NCBI RefSeq assembly: GCF_001854405.1
Contig: NZ_CP017718.1
Location: 3,534,001 to 3,598,000 of the forward strand
Direction: 5' to 3'
DNA length: 64,000 nt
Source: Hyphomonas sp. Mor2
GTDB lineage: Bacteria > Pseudomonadota > Alphaproteobacteria > Caulobacterales > Hyphomonadaceae
Below are positions 8,595 through 16,681 of this stretch, piece by piece (the first letter of the stretch is position 1; every line of letters starts with the position of its first letter). The translations under genes and the position numbers were made by a program. Under the pieces are notes generated by a model that saw nothing but the letters and a program-made list of their open reading frames with translations, was not told the origin of the DNA and ran no database searches.

Positions 8595-9644
8595 ATGCCG
8601 ACGCCGCCGCTCGTCCCGCTTCCCACGCAACCTGAGAACACGCCCTGGCCGACCGAGGTCTGGCCGGAAGCGCCCGATGCACAGGGCTTTGATCGCGCCC
8701 AGTGTGAGCAAGCCCTTGCCTTTGCCTTCAGCGATGCGGCCCATGACAAGATGGGCGAAACGCATGCCTTCCTTGCCGTTCACAAGGGGCAAATCCTCCT
8801 CGAACGCTATGCCGAGGGGCGAGACAAGACGTCGACCTTTCCCTCCTGGTCCAAGGCCAAGAGCATCACGCAGGCCCTGATCGGCATCCTCGTGCGTGAG
8901 GGAAAGATAGATGTGCAGGCGCGGGCCCATGTTCCGGAATGGCAGGGCGCCGACGACCCGCGGCGCGCGATCACGCTGGACCAGCTGCTGCGCATGTCGA
9001 GCGGCCTGAAATTCACCGAGGATTATGTCGATTCTGGCGTCTCGGATGTGATCGAAATGCTGTTCGGTGCCGGCTCGGATGATGTGGCTGCGCATGCGGC
9101 CAGTTTTCCACTCGCGCATGCGCCGGACACGGTCTGGAACTATTCCAGCGGCACCAGCAATATCATCGCGCGTCTGGCGGCGGACACGCTGGGTAAATCC
9201 GGTGACGCCTTCGAGGCCTGGATGTTTGAGGAATTGCTCTCGCCGATTGGCATGCGCTCCGCCGCGCCCAAGTTCGATCCGGCGGGGACCTTTATCGGCT
9301 CCTCCTTCTGTTATGCGACGGCGCGCGACTTTGCCCGGTTTGGCCTGCTCTACATGCGCGATGGCATCTGGGACGGGCAGCGTATCCTGCCCGAGGGCTG
9401 GGTTGATTATGCCCGCACACCGACCAGGACGCCGCCCGAGGAACCGATGGGCTATGGCGCACATTGGTGGCTTGGCATGGCCGGGCCGGACAGTTTTTCC
9501 GCCAATGGCTATGAGGGACAGTTCACCGTCTGTGTGCCCTCGCTGGACTTGATCCTGGTCCGGCATGGCAAGTCTGAAGCCGGCGAAAAAGGCGACGCGG
9601 TACGCGCCTGGATCGCCGAGATTGCGGATTGCTTTCGGGTTTAG
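8595..9644 (+). CDS. Beta-lactamase-fold serine hydrolase (class C-like)
   Basis: The frame is open further upstream, but the ATG at 8595, 14 bases after the XRE stop codon, removes an extension that only overlaps that gene. The 349-residue product has the class C/penicillin-binding fold: SxxK as S-K-A-K in FPSWSKAKSITQAL, the second motif YSSGTSN (Tyr-Ser-Ser), and a C-terminal GYEGQFTVCVPSLDLILVRHGKS region in place of the KTG box. No signal peptide is seen, so it is probably a cytoplasmic esterase or amide hydrolase rather than a resistance enzyme. The substrate cannot be deduced. Confidence 0.8.
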   Translation: MPTPPLVPLPTQPENTPWPTEVWPEAPDAQGFDRAQCEQALAFAFSDAAHDKMGETHAFLAVHKGQILLERYAEGRDKTSTFPSWSKAKSITQALIGILVREGKIDVQARAHVPEWQGADDPRRAITLDQLLRMSSGLKFTEDYVDSGVSDVIEMLFGAGSDDVAAHAASFPLAHAPDTVWNYSSGTSNIIARLAADTLGKSGDAFEAWMFEELLSPIGMRSAAPKFDPAGTFIGSSFCYATARDFARFGLLYMRDGIWDGQRILPEGWVDYARTPTRTPPEEPMGYGAHWWLGMAGPDSFSANGYEGQFTVCVPSLDLILVRHGKSEAGEKGDAVRAWIAEIADCFRV

Positions 9645-9664
9645 GCGGGCGTGGCCTCTCCTCC

Positions 9665-9768
9665 GGCGATCCCTGCGCAGGCAGGGGTCCAGGGACCAAA
9701 CTTTGCCACGAGAACAAGACGAACCTTTTGTCCGTGGATACCTGCCTGCGCAGGTATCTGCGGATTTT
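9665..9768. repeat. Pair of small palindromes (CCTGCGCAGG type)
   Basis: Between the hydrolase and the CinA-like gene lie two GC-rich palindromic words built on CCTGCGCAGG. One is at about 9671-9690 (CCCTGCGCAGGCAGGGGTCC). The other is at about 9739-9757 (ATACCTGCCTGCGCAGGTAT). They are roughly inverted relative to each other. A related word, ATACCTGCGCAGGGG, occurs in the composite repeats at 14404-14418 and 18981-18995. They look like REP-type intergenic elements, and the convergent genes around them have no other evident terminator. Confidence 0.5.
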
Positions 9769-9788
9769 CGATCAGTTGGCTCTAAGCG

Positions 9789-10283
9789 CTAACCCAGTTG
9801 CGCGTTCAGGAGCCCCAGCGCTTCCTCGGCGAACAGCCACATATTTTCCTGCCGATCGCTGAGCCCGGTTTCGAGCGTCTGGGAGACCTCGATCAGCTGC
9901 CCCTCCCGTTCTGTCACAACCGCCACGCAAGTGTGCCCCGCCGCATCGCCGTACGGATTGCCGCTTGGTCCGGACGCGCCCGTTTCACAAAGGCCCCAGC
10001 TTGTCCGTAGCTTCTTGCGGATCGTGCCCGCCATGAAGCGCGCATAGGGCTCGCTCGACGAGCGCATGCCTTCAATATCGTCGCGGGTCAGGCCCATCAG
10101 GCCGCGAAACGCGTTCGCTGCGTAGATCACGCCGCCGCCGCGATAATAGCGTGATGCACCAGGCACGGCGAGCAAGGCCGCCGAAATCAATCCGCCAGAT
10201 GAGGACTCAGATATGCCGACGGTTTCGCCGCGGGCGATCAGCTTGTCGCCAATCTTGGTCGCGAGGGGAAGAAGCCGCTCCAT
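9789..10283 (-). CDS. CinA C-terminal-domain amidohydrolase (PncC-like)
   Basis: The 164-residue protein is a stand-alone CinA C-terminal domain. It has ISESSSGGLISAALLAVPGAS, the counterpart of ESCTGGLIAA, and later a Gly-rich loop ETGASGPSGNPYGDAAG. Such proteins deamidate nicotinamide mononucleotide in pyridine nucleotide recycling. Two motif positions deviate from the usual ES-C/T-TGG and GIAGPGG, so activity on NMN is probable but not certain. It is located 3 bases downstream of rph on the same strand, probably in the same transcript. Confidence 0.75.
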   Translation of the reverse strand: MERLLPLATKIGDKLIARGETVGISESSSGGLISAALLAVPGASRYYRGGGVIYAANAFRGLMGLTRDDIEGMRSSSEPYARFMAGTIRKKLRTSWGLCETGASGPSGNPYGDAAGHTCVAVVTEREGQLIEVSQTLETGLSDRQENMWLFAEEALGLLNAQLG

Positions 10284-10286
10284 GCG

Positions 10287-11012
10287 CTAGCCCAGCGCTG
10301 CACGTTGAGCTTCGAACAGCTCGTTGCAGCCTTTCTCAGCGAGCGCCATCATGGTCTCGACTTCGGTGCGGGTCATCGGGCGTTCTTCGCCCGTGCCCTG
10401 CAGCTCGATAAAGCCGCCATCCGAGCTCATCACGACATTCATGTCGGCTTCGCCGGCGCTGTCTTCGGGATAATCGAGATCGAGCACGGGCACGTCCTTG
10501 TAGACGCCCACCGAGATCGCCGCGGCCTGTTTGAGGATCGGGTCAGACTTGATCACGCCTTCATCCTTCAAATAGCGACAGGCCATGGCGAGGGCGACAA
10601 AGCCGCCGGTGATCGAGGCGGTGCGGGTGCCGCCATCGGCCTGGATGACGTCGCAATCGATGGTGATCTGGTTCTCACCCAGCGCCGACAGGTCGACCAC
10701 GGAACGCAGCGAGCGGCCAATCAGGCGCTGGATTTCCTGGGTCCGTCCAGACTGTTTGCCCGCCGCCGCCTCGCGGCGTCCGCGTGTATGGGTGGCGCGC
10801 GGCAGCATGCCATATTCGCCGGTGACCCAGCCCGTGCCGGTGCCGCGCATCCAGCCTGGGACCTTGTCAGTCCAGCTGGCGGTGCACAAGACATGGGTAT
10901 GGCCAAACTTGGCGAGGCAGGAGCCTTCCGCATAGCGGGTGACGCCGGTTTCCAGGCTGATCTCGCGCAATTGATCCGGGGCGCGGCCTGACGGGCGAGC
11001 GAAGTCGGTCAT
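10287..11012 (-). CDS. rph: Ribonuclease PH
   Basis: The 241-residue protein is a full-length RNase PH, starting [16 protein letters not shown] and containing [52 protein letters not shown] and [17 protein letters not shown]. It trims tRNA 3' ends phosphorolytically as a hexamer. The frame stays open far upstream to 11279, but the ATG at 11012 with AAGAAAGAGA just before it fits the family length exactly. Alphaproteobacteria typically have rph divergent from hrcA; here an acyltransferase and a small secreted protein have come between. Confidence 0.95.
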   Translation of the reverse strand: MTDFARPSGRAPDQLREISLETGVTRYAEGSCLAKFGHTHVLCTASWTDKVPGWMRGTGTGWVTGEYGMLPRATHTRGRREAAAGKQSGRTQEIQRLIGRSLRSVVDLSALGENQITIDCDVIQADGGTRTASITGGFVALAMACRYLKDEGVIKSDPILKQAAAISVGVYKDVPVLDLDYPEDSAGEADMNVVMSSDGGFIELQGTGEERPMTRTEVETMMALAEKGCNELFEAQRAALG

Positions 11013-11093
11013 CTCTATGTCTCTTTCTTGGCTTGAGCTGTTGGCCGCAAATTGCGGGTTTTGGTGTCTGTGTCTAGGCTGCAATGCGTAGCC

Positions 11094-11747
11094 ATGAGGA
11101 CGGGGACATTGGACATCGCGGAGATGAAAGCACGTGCCGAGCGGTCGAAGCGGCCCCCGCGCAGCGTGCTGTATGAGATCGCGCGTGTGTTCTTCTATGG
11201 CGTGTACCGTCTGATGGGCTGGCAAGTCCTCGGCGAGGCGCCGAAAGACAAGAAGCTGGTTATCATTGCCGCCCCGCATGAGACCAATTGGGATCTGACG
11301 CAGATGCTCGGCATCGCCTTCTATTATCGCATTCCGGTGCGCTGGATGGGCAAGAAAAGCCTCGGCACGGGCCCGTTTGGCTGGCTGATGCGCTGGTGGG
11401 GCCTGTTGCCGGTGGATCGGAGCGGTTCAACCAATCTGGTGGAGCAGGTGGTCGCCGCCTATGAGGGCGCTGAGGAGATGGCGCTCGTCATCGCGCCAGA
11501 GGGCACCCGCGCTGACGTGAAGGCCTGGAAGACCGGTTTCTACAATATCGCGCTGGAGGCCGAAGTGCCCGTGGCCCTGGGCTTCATCGACTATGCCAAC
11601 AAGTTCGGCGGCGTCGATGGTACCCTGGTGCCGTGCGGAGATTATGCCGCCGATATGGAGAAGGTCGCCGCCTATTACCGGACGCGCGTGTCTCGATTCA
11701 ATCATCCACTTACCGGCGAATCGATGGATGGCTCGACTAGAAATTGA
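11094..11747 (+). CDS. PlsC-type lysophospholipid acyltransferase family protein
   Basis: The 217-residue product has the acyltransferase motifs in order: HETNWD (His62 and Asp67 of the HX4D catalytic pair), the [23 protein letters not shown] block, and APEGTR for phosphate binding. It resembles the short 1-acylglycerol-3-phosphate-acyltransferase-like proteins seen in marine bacteria. A hydrophobic stretch near residues 28-45 may sit in the membrane. The ATG at 11094 was preferred over the GTG-type start at 11052, which would overlap the rph promoter. The acceptor lipid is not known. Confidence 0.75.
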   Translation: MRTGTLDIAEMKARAERSKRPPRSVLYEIARVFFYGVYRLMGWQVLGEAPKDKKLVIIAAPHETNWDLTQMLGIAFYYRIPVRWMGKKSLGTGPFGWLMRWWGLLPVDRSGSTNLVEQVVAAYEGAEEMALVIAPEGTRADVKAWKTGFYNIALEAEVPVALGFIDYANKFGGVDGTLVPCGDYAADMEKVAAYYRTRVSRFNHPLTGESMDGSTRN

Positions 11748-11834
11748 CAGTATTGGCTTCAGGTCGTATTTAGCAAAAACTGCGTTGCTGGATGATTATG
11801 ATTTACATAGTCAAAGTAAGTGCAGGATTTTTAC

Positions 11835-12197
11835 ATGCCTATCTCAAGAATTATGATTGCCTTGTCTCTGTTCGGCCTCGTGTCGGCTTTGCCGTGCGCG
11901 TCCGCTGAGTCGACCCCGGACAATCCTCAATACATCACCCTGTCCAATAAGGGCTATTACACGATTTCGGATATTTGGGTGAAGTGGAAAGACGATGGCG
12001 ATACCAAAAGCCGGAAGTTTACAGCGGATGTGACCCAAGGGGACGGTTTTTGCGTCGATCTCGCGAAAGTACAATCAGATGGCGACTACATTCCGGTAGG
12101 CGCAGAGGTCTGGATAGAAGCTCAAATCGCGGCGGGCGAGAAAAAGAGCTGCCGAAAAGACCGCAAACACTATTTCAAGAAAAGCCAGCAAATCTAG
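11835..12197 (+). CDS. Small secreted protein of unknown function
   Basis: The ATG at 11835 gives a 120-residue product with a clear signal peptide (MPISRIMIALSLFGLVSALPCASAES, cleavage near CASA-ES). The mature part, about 95 residues, is rich in Lys, Asp and Tyr, has two Cys residues that could pair (GFCVDL and KKSCRK), and looks like a beta-sandwich domain (YITLSNKGYYTISDIWVKW). No family was recognised. It stands alone in the interval between the acyltransferase and hrcA, where the DNA is noticeably richer in A and T, so it may have been acquired. Confidence 0.55.
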   Translation: MPISRIMIALSLFGLVSALPCASAESTPDNPQYITLSNKGYYTISDIWVKWKDDGDTKSRKFTADVTQGDGFCVDLAKVQSDGDYIPVGAEVWIEAQIAAGEKKSCRKDRKHYFKKSQQI

Positions 12198-12391
12198 TAT
12201 CTGAAAATGGATGGCGAAACGCTGACGCATAATCGATGTGAAAACACGGATCACTCGAATTACGTTCCGCCTGCCGTCTCCGGAAACTCCAATGATTGTT
12301 GATCCGCTCGTCAGCGGTCAAAGCGCCATCTCGGTCATGGCCTGGGCCAACAGAGATTGAATATGCGGCGGACGCATCTTATTCAGAGGGA

Positions 12392-13462
12392 ATGAGTGCG
12401 GACCTTTCTCTGATGCAGGCGCTGAATCAGCGGTCGCGGGATATCTTCCAGCAGATCGTGGAATCGTATCTGGAGACCGGGGAGCCGGTCGGTTCGCGCA
12501 CCCTTTCCAAAGGCGGGATTGAGCTTTCGGCGGCCTCGATCCGTAATGTCATGGCCGACTTGACCGAGCTCGGCCTGCTTGATGCGCCTCACGCGTCAGC
12601 CGGGCGGATGCCGACGCATGCGGGCCTGCGCCTGTTCGTGGATGGGTTTCTGGAAATGGGCGACCCTGGCAAGGATGATCGCGCTGCGATCGAGGGGCGG
12701 CTGCGCAGCGCGGGCCGCGATCTGGGCGGCGTGCTGAAAGAAGCCTCATCCATCCTGTCCGGTCTCGCGGGCGGCGCAGGGCTAGTCTCCTCACCGACCC
12801 AGGATGCCGCTGTCCGGCATGTCGAGTTCGTACCCCTGTCCACTGGCGAAGCGCTTTGTGTGCTGGTCAATGAGCGCGGCGATGTCGAGAACCGGCTGGT
12901 CAAGATTCCCGCCGGCTTGCCGCAAACGGTTCTGGTTGAGGCCGGCAATTATCTGGCGGCCCGCATGAAAGGCCGGACCTTGCGCGAAGCCGCCGCCGAT
13001 GTGCGGGCAGAGATTGCAACTCACAAGGCCCAGCTGGATGCCGCCGCTACAGATCTCGTCGAACGCGGCCTGGCCTTGTGGAGCGGCGCGGCGCCGGGAG
13101 AAGAGCGGCGCCTGATCATTCAGGGCCGCGCCAACCTGCTCGAAGATGCGTCTGCGGCGGAAGACATGGAACGGGTGCGGCAATTGTTCGATGCGCTTGA
13201 GCGCCAGCAGGGCTTGCTCGAAGTCCTCGATTCGACCCGCGATGCCGATGGGGTACGCCTGTTTATCGGCTCGGAAAACAGTCTTTTTCCGCTTTCGGGT
13301 TCAAGCGTGATCGTGGCTCCCTATATGAACGCCGAACGTCAGGTTATTGGGGCGCTGGGTGTGATTGGTCCAACGCGATTGAATTACGCTCGTGTGATTC
13401 CAATGGTTGACTATACCGCACGTATGGTTGGAGAGGTGCTGGAAAAGCGCCACCAGGAATGA
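12392..13462 (+). CDS. hrcA: Heat-inducible transcription repressor HrcA
   Basis: The 356-residue protein begins with a winged-helix region (NQRSRDIFQQIVESYLETGE, then LSAASIRNVMADLTELGLL and HASAGRMPTHAGLRLFVD), the HrcA signature. It ends with the GALGVIGPTRLNYARVIPMVDYTA block of the family. HrcA represses groESL and other heat-shock genes at CIRCE sites. The ATG at 12392 is preceded by CAGAGGGA and matches the family N-terminus; longer upstream reading is unsupported. It is followed 10 bases later by grpE. I saw no CIRCE element in this window, so its targets are probably elsewhere. Confidence 0.94.
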   Translation: MSADLSLMQALNQRSRDIFQQIVESYLETGEPVGSRTLSKGGIELSAASIRNVMADLTELGLLDAPHASAGRMPTHAGLRLFVDGFLEMGDPGKDDRAAIEGRLRSAGRDLGGVLKEASSILSGLAGGAGLVSSPTQDAAVRHVEFVPLSTGEALCVLVNERGDVENRLVKIPAGLPQTVLVEAGNYLAARMKGRTLREAAADVRAEIATHKAQLDAAATDLVERGLALWSGAAPGEERRLIIQGRANLLEDASAAEDMERVRQLFDALERQQGLLEVLDSTRDADGVRLFIGSENSLFPLSGSSVIVAPYMNAERQVIGALGVIGPTRLNYARVIPMVDYTARMVGEVLEKRHQE

Positions 13463-13472
13463 GTGACAAGAG

Positions 13473-14135
13473 ATGAGCGACGAAACGGTCAAAGACGAAT
13501 CCCCGGACACCCCACAAGATCTGGGCCCGGATGCGAGCAAAGCCGATCTGAAGGCGGCGGCGGATGAAATCCTCAAAGCTGCGAAGGCGGCAGCGCCGGA
13601 ACAGGCCGAGGACGCAGACGCAGAGGCACCTGAAGACGCCGAGCCGCTGACACCGGACCAACAAATCCTGGCCCTGGAAATCGAGAAGCAGGAGCTGCGC
13701 GATCAGATGCTGCGCGCGATGGCGGAAATGGAAAACCTGCGCAAGCGCGCTGAGCGTGAAAAGTCAGATGCCCGCGTCTATGCCATCGAGAAGTTTGCCC
13801 GCGACCTACTCAGCGTCTCCGACAATATGGCGCGTGCCCTGGAAGCCTTGCCCGAAGACGAGCGCGACGCGCTGACCGAAGGCGGCAAGGGCCTGCTCGG
13901 CGGAATCGAGATGACGCAAAAGGAATTGCACACGGTGCTGACCCGTCACGGCGTCACCGCGATCGAAGCCGAACCCGGCGCGGCCTTTGACCCGAACCTG
14001 CACCAGGCGGTTGCGAACATTCCATCCGAACATCCCAGCGGCACGATTGCGAGCCTGTTCCAGGCCGGTTGGAAGATTGGCGACCGAACCTTGCGCGCGG
14101 CCATGGTCGCGGTCAGCGCGGGGCAGGCGAATTAG
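13473..14135 (+). CDS. grpE: Nucleotide exchange factor GrpE
   Basis: The 220-residue protein has a long acidic, low-complexity N-terminus (1-62) followed by the dimerising coiled coil (LEIEKQELRDQMLRAMAEME) and the GrpE beta domain (HGVTAIEAEPGAAFDPNLHQ, then GTIASLFQAGWKIGDRTLR). GrpE releases ADP from DnaK in the folding cycle. It is translationally close to hrcA. The partner dnaK lies 2.5 kb downstream on the same strand, separated by repeats and two convergent genes. Confidence 0.95.
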   Translation: MSDETVKDESPDTPQDLGPDASKADLKAAADEILKAAKAAAPEQAEDADAEAPEDAEPLTPDQQILALEIEKQELRDQMLRAMAEMENLRKRAEREKSDARVYAIEKFARDLLSVSDNMARALEALPEDERDALTEGGKGLLGGIEMTQKELHTVLTRHGVTAIEAEPGAAFDPNLHQAVANIPSEHPSGTIASLFQAGWKIGDRTLRAAMVAVSAGQAN

Positions 14136-14183
14136 GAATTCGATCTACTGAGGACGCTCATCCCACTCAAAACATCTCCGCCT

Positions 14184-14259
14184 TGCCAACGCAAGTTGGC
14201 ACCCACGGCGGCTGGCTGATTTCGTCCTCAACCGCCATGGGTCCTGACACGCGTCAGGA
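14184..14259 (+). repeat. Three-hairpin 76-bp element, copy 1
   Basis: Hairpin 1 is TGCCAAC/GTTGGCA closed by GCAA. A middle stem pairs CCCACGGCGG with CCGCCATGGG (one mismatch) around about 20 bases. Hairpin 3 is TCCTGAC/GTCAGGA closed by ACGC. The other three copies have the same length and order. Strand is given as the orientation in which the GNRA-type loop reads GCAA. Confidence 0.75.
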
Positions 14260-14291
14260 AAACGGGACCTATGTCCTGCACTCCATAAGGG

Positions 14292-14373
14292 CCTCATCCT
14301 GAGCGAAGTCGAAGGATAAAGGGCCGCGCTTCCCGAAAGCCCGCCTCGTCCTTCGACTTCGCTCAGGATGAGG
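14292..14373. repeat. Palindrome with 25-bp arms, copy 1
   Basis: The arms at 14292-14316 and 14349-14373 are exact reverse complements (left arm begins CCTCATCCTGAGCGAAGTCG) around a 32-base loop. The loop is similar, but not identical, to that of the copy at 18870-18951. As RNA it would form a very stable stem. This type of GAGCGAAGTCGAAGGA palindrome is a common intergenic repeat in bacterial genomes. Confidence 0.75.
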
Positions 14374-14453
14374 CTTTTCAGGATACGCTCTTTAGACCGC
14401 AGATACCTGCGCAGGGGGTCGCCGGATAGATAAGTGCATCTCAAAGCCCGCAT

Positions 14454-14529
14454 TGCCAACGCCAGTTGGCATCCATGGCGACTGGTGGATGACGGTCTCG
14501 ACCGCCATGGGTCCTGACTTTCGTCAGGA
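14454..14529 (+). repeat. Three-hairpin 76-bp element, copy 2
   Basis: Hairpin 1 is TGCCAAC/GTTGGCA with loop GCCA, the only copy that breaks the GNRA pattern. The middle stem CCATGGCG/CGCCATGG is perfect. Hairpin 3 is TCCTGAC/GTCAGGA with loop TTTC. It follows the palindrome and the 21-base word CAGGATACGCTCTTTAGACC(G) in the same order as at 18870-19106. Confidence 0.75.
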
Positions 14530-14555
14530 AGGCGGTTCGGAGATGGGCTTGTCCT

Positions 14556-15458
14556 CTACTCCCCAATCCGCCATGCGGTGACAGATCCCGGCTTCCAGTT
14601 CGGCACGATGATCAGGTCTCCAACCCGGGTCAGATCGTTCTGATAGATCGTGTCCTCGACCGTATTGTGCAGCTCGGTCGTCTCTCCTTCTGTCGAGACG
14701 TGCCAGATCTGGCCGGGCCAGCTGGAGACCAGATAGCTGCCATCGTCGAGCACGGCGATGCCGTCGGCATTGCGCATACCGGTCGCGATTTCGTTGAGGT
14801 CGCCTGATCCGTCAGTCTGAAAGAGGCTGCCGGAACTCATGGTCGCGATCAGCAACCGGTCCCCATCCGGCCAGAGCCCGTTGACGCCGCCCAGACGCTC
14901 GTCTGCCAGCCATTCCTTGTAACCATTCACATCGATCTGAAAGATCCGGGCCGAGCCACTATCGCTCAGATAGACGCCCCCCTGCCAGACGGCGATATCA
15001 TTCAGGAAGCCGGCGCCCTCGACGGGATAGGTGTTGTCGATCTGTGCGGTTTGCAGGTCAATCACGTGATAGGCATCATAGTCGGAGACGAACAGTTTTC
15101 CGTCGCGAATGCCGAGCCCCTTCGGTGCGTTCAGGCCCTCGACCCATTTTTCATCCAGCATGGTGCCATCGAGCGACAGGCGGCTGATCCAGCCTTCGCC
15201 ATCCTTGGCATCGCCTTCACCGGCGACATTCGAAATGTACAGCACGTCCCCGTCGGTTGCGACGCCTTCGGCATCAGACAGGCCGGTCGTGACCCAGACC
15301 TGTTCAAGCGTTGGCAGGCTCGGCGCCGCAGGCTCCGGTGCCGCGTCAAAAACCGTTTCAACAGGTGCGGCCTCCGGAGCCGTGTCTGTCTCCGGCGCAG
15401 GTTCCGATTGCGAACAGGCCATCAAGGCGAAAAAGGGGATCAGGCTGAAAGCGCGCAT
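14556..15458 (-). CDS. SMP-30/NHL-like propeller lipoprotein
   Basis: The ATG at 15458 gives 300 residues starting MRAFSLIPFFALMACSQSE, a lipoprotein signal with the lipobox LMAC, followed by an Ala/Pro/Glu-rich linker to about residue 50. The rest is a six-bladed propeller with repeating units such as SDAEGVATDGDVLYISNV, APKGLGIRDGKLFVSD and NDIAVWQGGVYLSDS, typical of SMP-30/gluconolactonase and strictosidine-synthase-like proteins. Acidic metal-ligand positions are plausible (the Asp in FLNDIAV and YQNDLTRV). It is anchored in an envelope membrane. The next gene upstream is a clear paralogue, so the pair arose by tandem duplication. Confidence 0.75.
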   Translation of the reverse strand: MRAFSLIPFFALMACSQSEPAPETDTAPEAAPVETVFDAAPEPAAPSLPTLEQVWVTTGLSDAEGVATDGDVLYISNVAGEGDAKDGEGWISRLSLDGTMLDEKWVEGLNAPKGLGIRDGKLFVSDYDAYHVIDLQTAQIDNTYPVEGAGFLNDIAVWQGGVYLSDSGSARIFQIDVNGYKEWLADERLGGVNGLWPDGDRLLIATMSSGSLFQTDGSGDLNEIATGMRNADGIAVLDDGSYLVSSWPGQIWHVSTEGETTELHNTVEDTIYQNDLTRVGDLIIVPNWKPGSVTAWRIGE

Positions 15459-15540
15459 GTCAGATACTCCTCTTGTATGTGACATGTGTAACGCGCAAGC
15501 GTGAATTTTGCTACTTAATTTTTCGCCTGATCCGCTTCGG

Positions 15541-16398
15541 CTAGCCGGCGACGCGCCAGGCGGTGACGATGCCCGGCACTTTGCTCGGGATAATGATCAG
15601 GTCACCGACCCGCGTCAGATCGTTCTGGGACATGGGTTGGTGTTCCGTATCCGCGAGCAAGGTCACCTCGCCCTCCGCGGAGGCGTGCCAGATCTGGCCA
15701 GGCCAGCTGGACACCAGATAGGACCCATCATCCAGAACCGCGATGCCATCATTCTTGACCATGCCGGTCGCCAGCACGGTCAGCGTTTTGCCATCGCGGG
15801 TTTCGTACAGATCGCCATTTTCCATGGCGGCGATCAGCAAGCGATCGCCAATGGCGGTCAAACCGTTGACACCGGTCAGGCGCGGGTCGGACATCCATTC
15901 GCGATAGCCGGTGGCGTCAATTTCAAAGATCCGCGCGGTCCGGCTGTCGCTCAGATAGACCTTGTCCTTCCACACGGTGATATCATTGAGGAAGATTGCG
16001 CCCTCAATCGCATGGGTCTGTTCGATCTCTGCGGTCTCGATGTCGACCACATGGAAGGCGTCAACGTCCGACACAAACAGTTTGCCGTCCAGCACCGCCA
16101 TGCCCTTGGGCGCGTGCATGCCGTCGATCCATTTTTCTTCGAGCAGTTCACCCTCGAGTGAGACCCGGGAGATCCAGCCTTCGCCATCCTTTTGGCTGGC
16201 ATCGCTGCCAACCATGTTCGAGATGAACAGGCCGCCAGCATCAAACGCGACGCCTTCCGGTTCGGTCAATCCGGTGACCACCCAGGCTCTTTCAAGTTGA
16301 ACCGGTTTCGAACTAGATGTTTCTGCTGAGGACATCATGGTTCCAATGGCGAAATGCGCCATCATGACTGACACAGTCAGCCGAGCTATTCTTCGCAT
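15541..16398 (-). CDS. SMP-30/NHL-like propeller protein, secreted paralogue
   Basis: The 285-residue protein shares long blocks with its downstream neighbour (GIAVLDDGSYLVSSWPGQIWH is nearly identical in both) but differs at the N-terminus. It has a Sec-type signal peptide (MRRIARLTVSVMMAHFAIGTMMSSAE) with no lipobox Cys and lacks the Ala/Pro linker. It is therefore probably soluble in the periplasm while the neighbour is lipid-anchored. The propeller begins at about residue 37. Substrate or ligand is unknown. The gap to the paralogue is 82 bases, and both point toward grpE. Confidence 0.75.
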   Translation of the reverse strand: MRRIARLTVSVMMAHFAIGTMMSSAETSSSKPVQLERAWVVTGLTEPEGVAFDAGGLFISNMVGSDASQKDGEGWISRVSLEGELLEEKWIDGMHAPKGMAVLDGKLFVSDVDAFHVVDIETAEIEQTHAIEGAIFLNDITVWKDKVYLSDSRTARIFEIDATGYREWMSDPRLTGVNGLTAIGDRLLIAAMENGDLYETRDGKTLTVLATGMVKNDGIAVLDDGSYLVSSWPGQIWHASAEGEVTLLADTEHQPMSQNDLTRVGDLIIIPSKVPGIVTAWRVAG

Positions 16399-16513
16399 CT
16401 TATGCGCTCCTTAGAGTTGTCTTCGAATAGCTCGTTTTTTATTTGCTACACCTGTAATCCCTTTTTGCGGCGACTTGCAATGGGCAATTGAAACGCGCGC
16501 AAACCCATCTTCC

Positions 16514-16543
16514 CCCTTGAACCTGTCCCGACGTTTCCCACAT
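16514..16543 (+). promoter_or_regulatory. Putative sigma-32 (RpoH) promoter of dnaK
   Basis: CCCTTGAA (16514-16521) followed, after 15 bases, by CCCACAT (16537-16543) resembles the heat-shock promoter pattern CCCTTGAA ... CCCCATTT. It lies about 140 bases before the dnaK ATG. A second, vegetative-looking TATAGA occurs at about 16605-16610. The match is by eye; the -10 element is imperfect. Confidence 0.45.
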
Positions 16544-16681
16544 GCGTGGGGAACCGAGAGGTGAACGGACTGAAACACCGACTTCACCTTGGTCCATCTT
16601 TGTGTATAGAGCCGCAGGTTGCTGGTGCTGCATAGCAGGCCGATCAAGGCAGAAGGCGGCGGCTTAGGAGAGAAAAAGAAT

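Larger units (their letters stand above)
14136..14555. other. 420-base gene-free region made of structured repeats
   Basis: After grpE there is no convincing gene until the convergent propeller gene at 14556. The region is almost filled by repeats. It holds a three-hairpin element (14184-14259), a long-arm palindrome (14292-14373), a 21-base conserved word (14379-14399) and a second three-hairpin element (14454-14529). Short open frames inside it translate repeat sequence and are not considered genes. Confidence 0.7.

Noticed and set aside
8577-9566. A 329-codon open frame antisense to the serine hydrolase gene
   Set aside because: It is fully overlapped by a gene with clear catalytic motifs, has no ribosome binding site and an Arg/Gly-rich composition typical of shadow frames.
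8595-9644. Beta-lactam resistance gene
   Set aside because: No signal peptide and no KTG motif; the pattern fits general serine hydrolases of this fold.
12198-12391. CIRCE element before hrcA
   Set aside because: I looked for a TTAGCACTC-N9-GAGTGCTAA-type repeat upstream of hrcA and dnaK and saw none.
14069-14302. Short open frames in the repeat regions (also near 18946-19137 and 25871-26131) giving PT-x-VGTHGGWL-like peptides
   Set aside because: They translate the three-hairpin repeat in the same frame at each copy, so the similarity comes from the repeat, not from a protein family.
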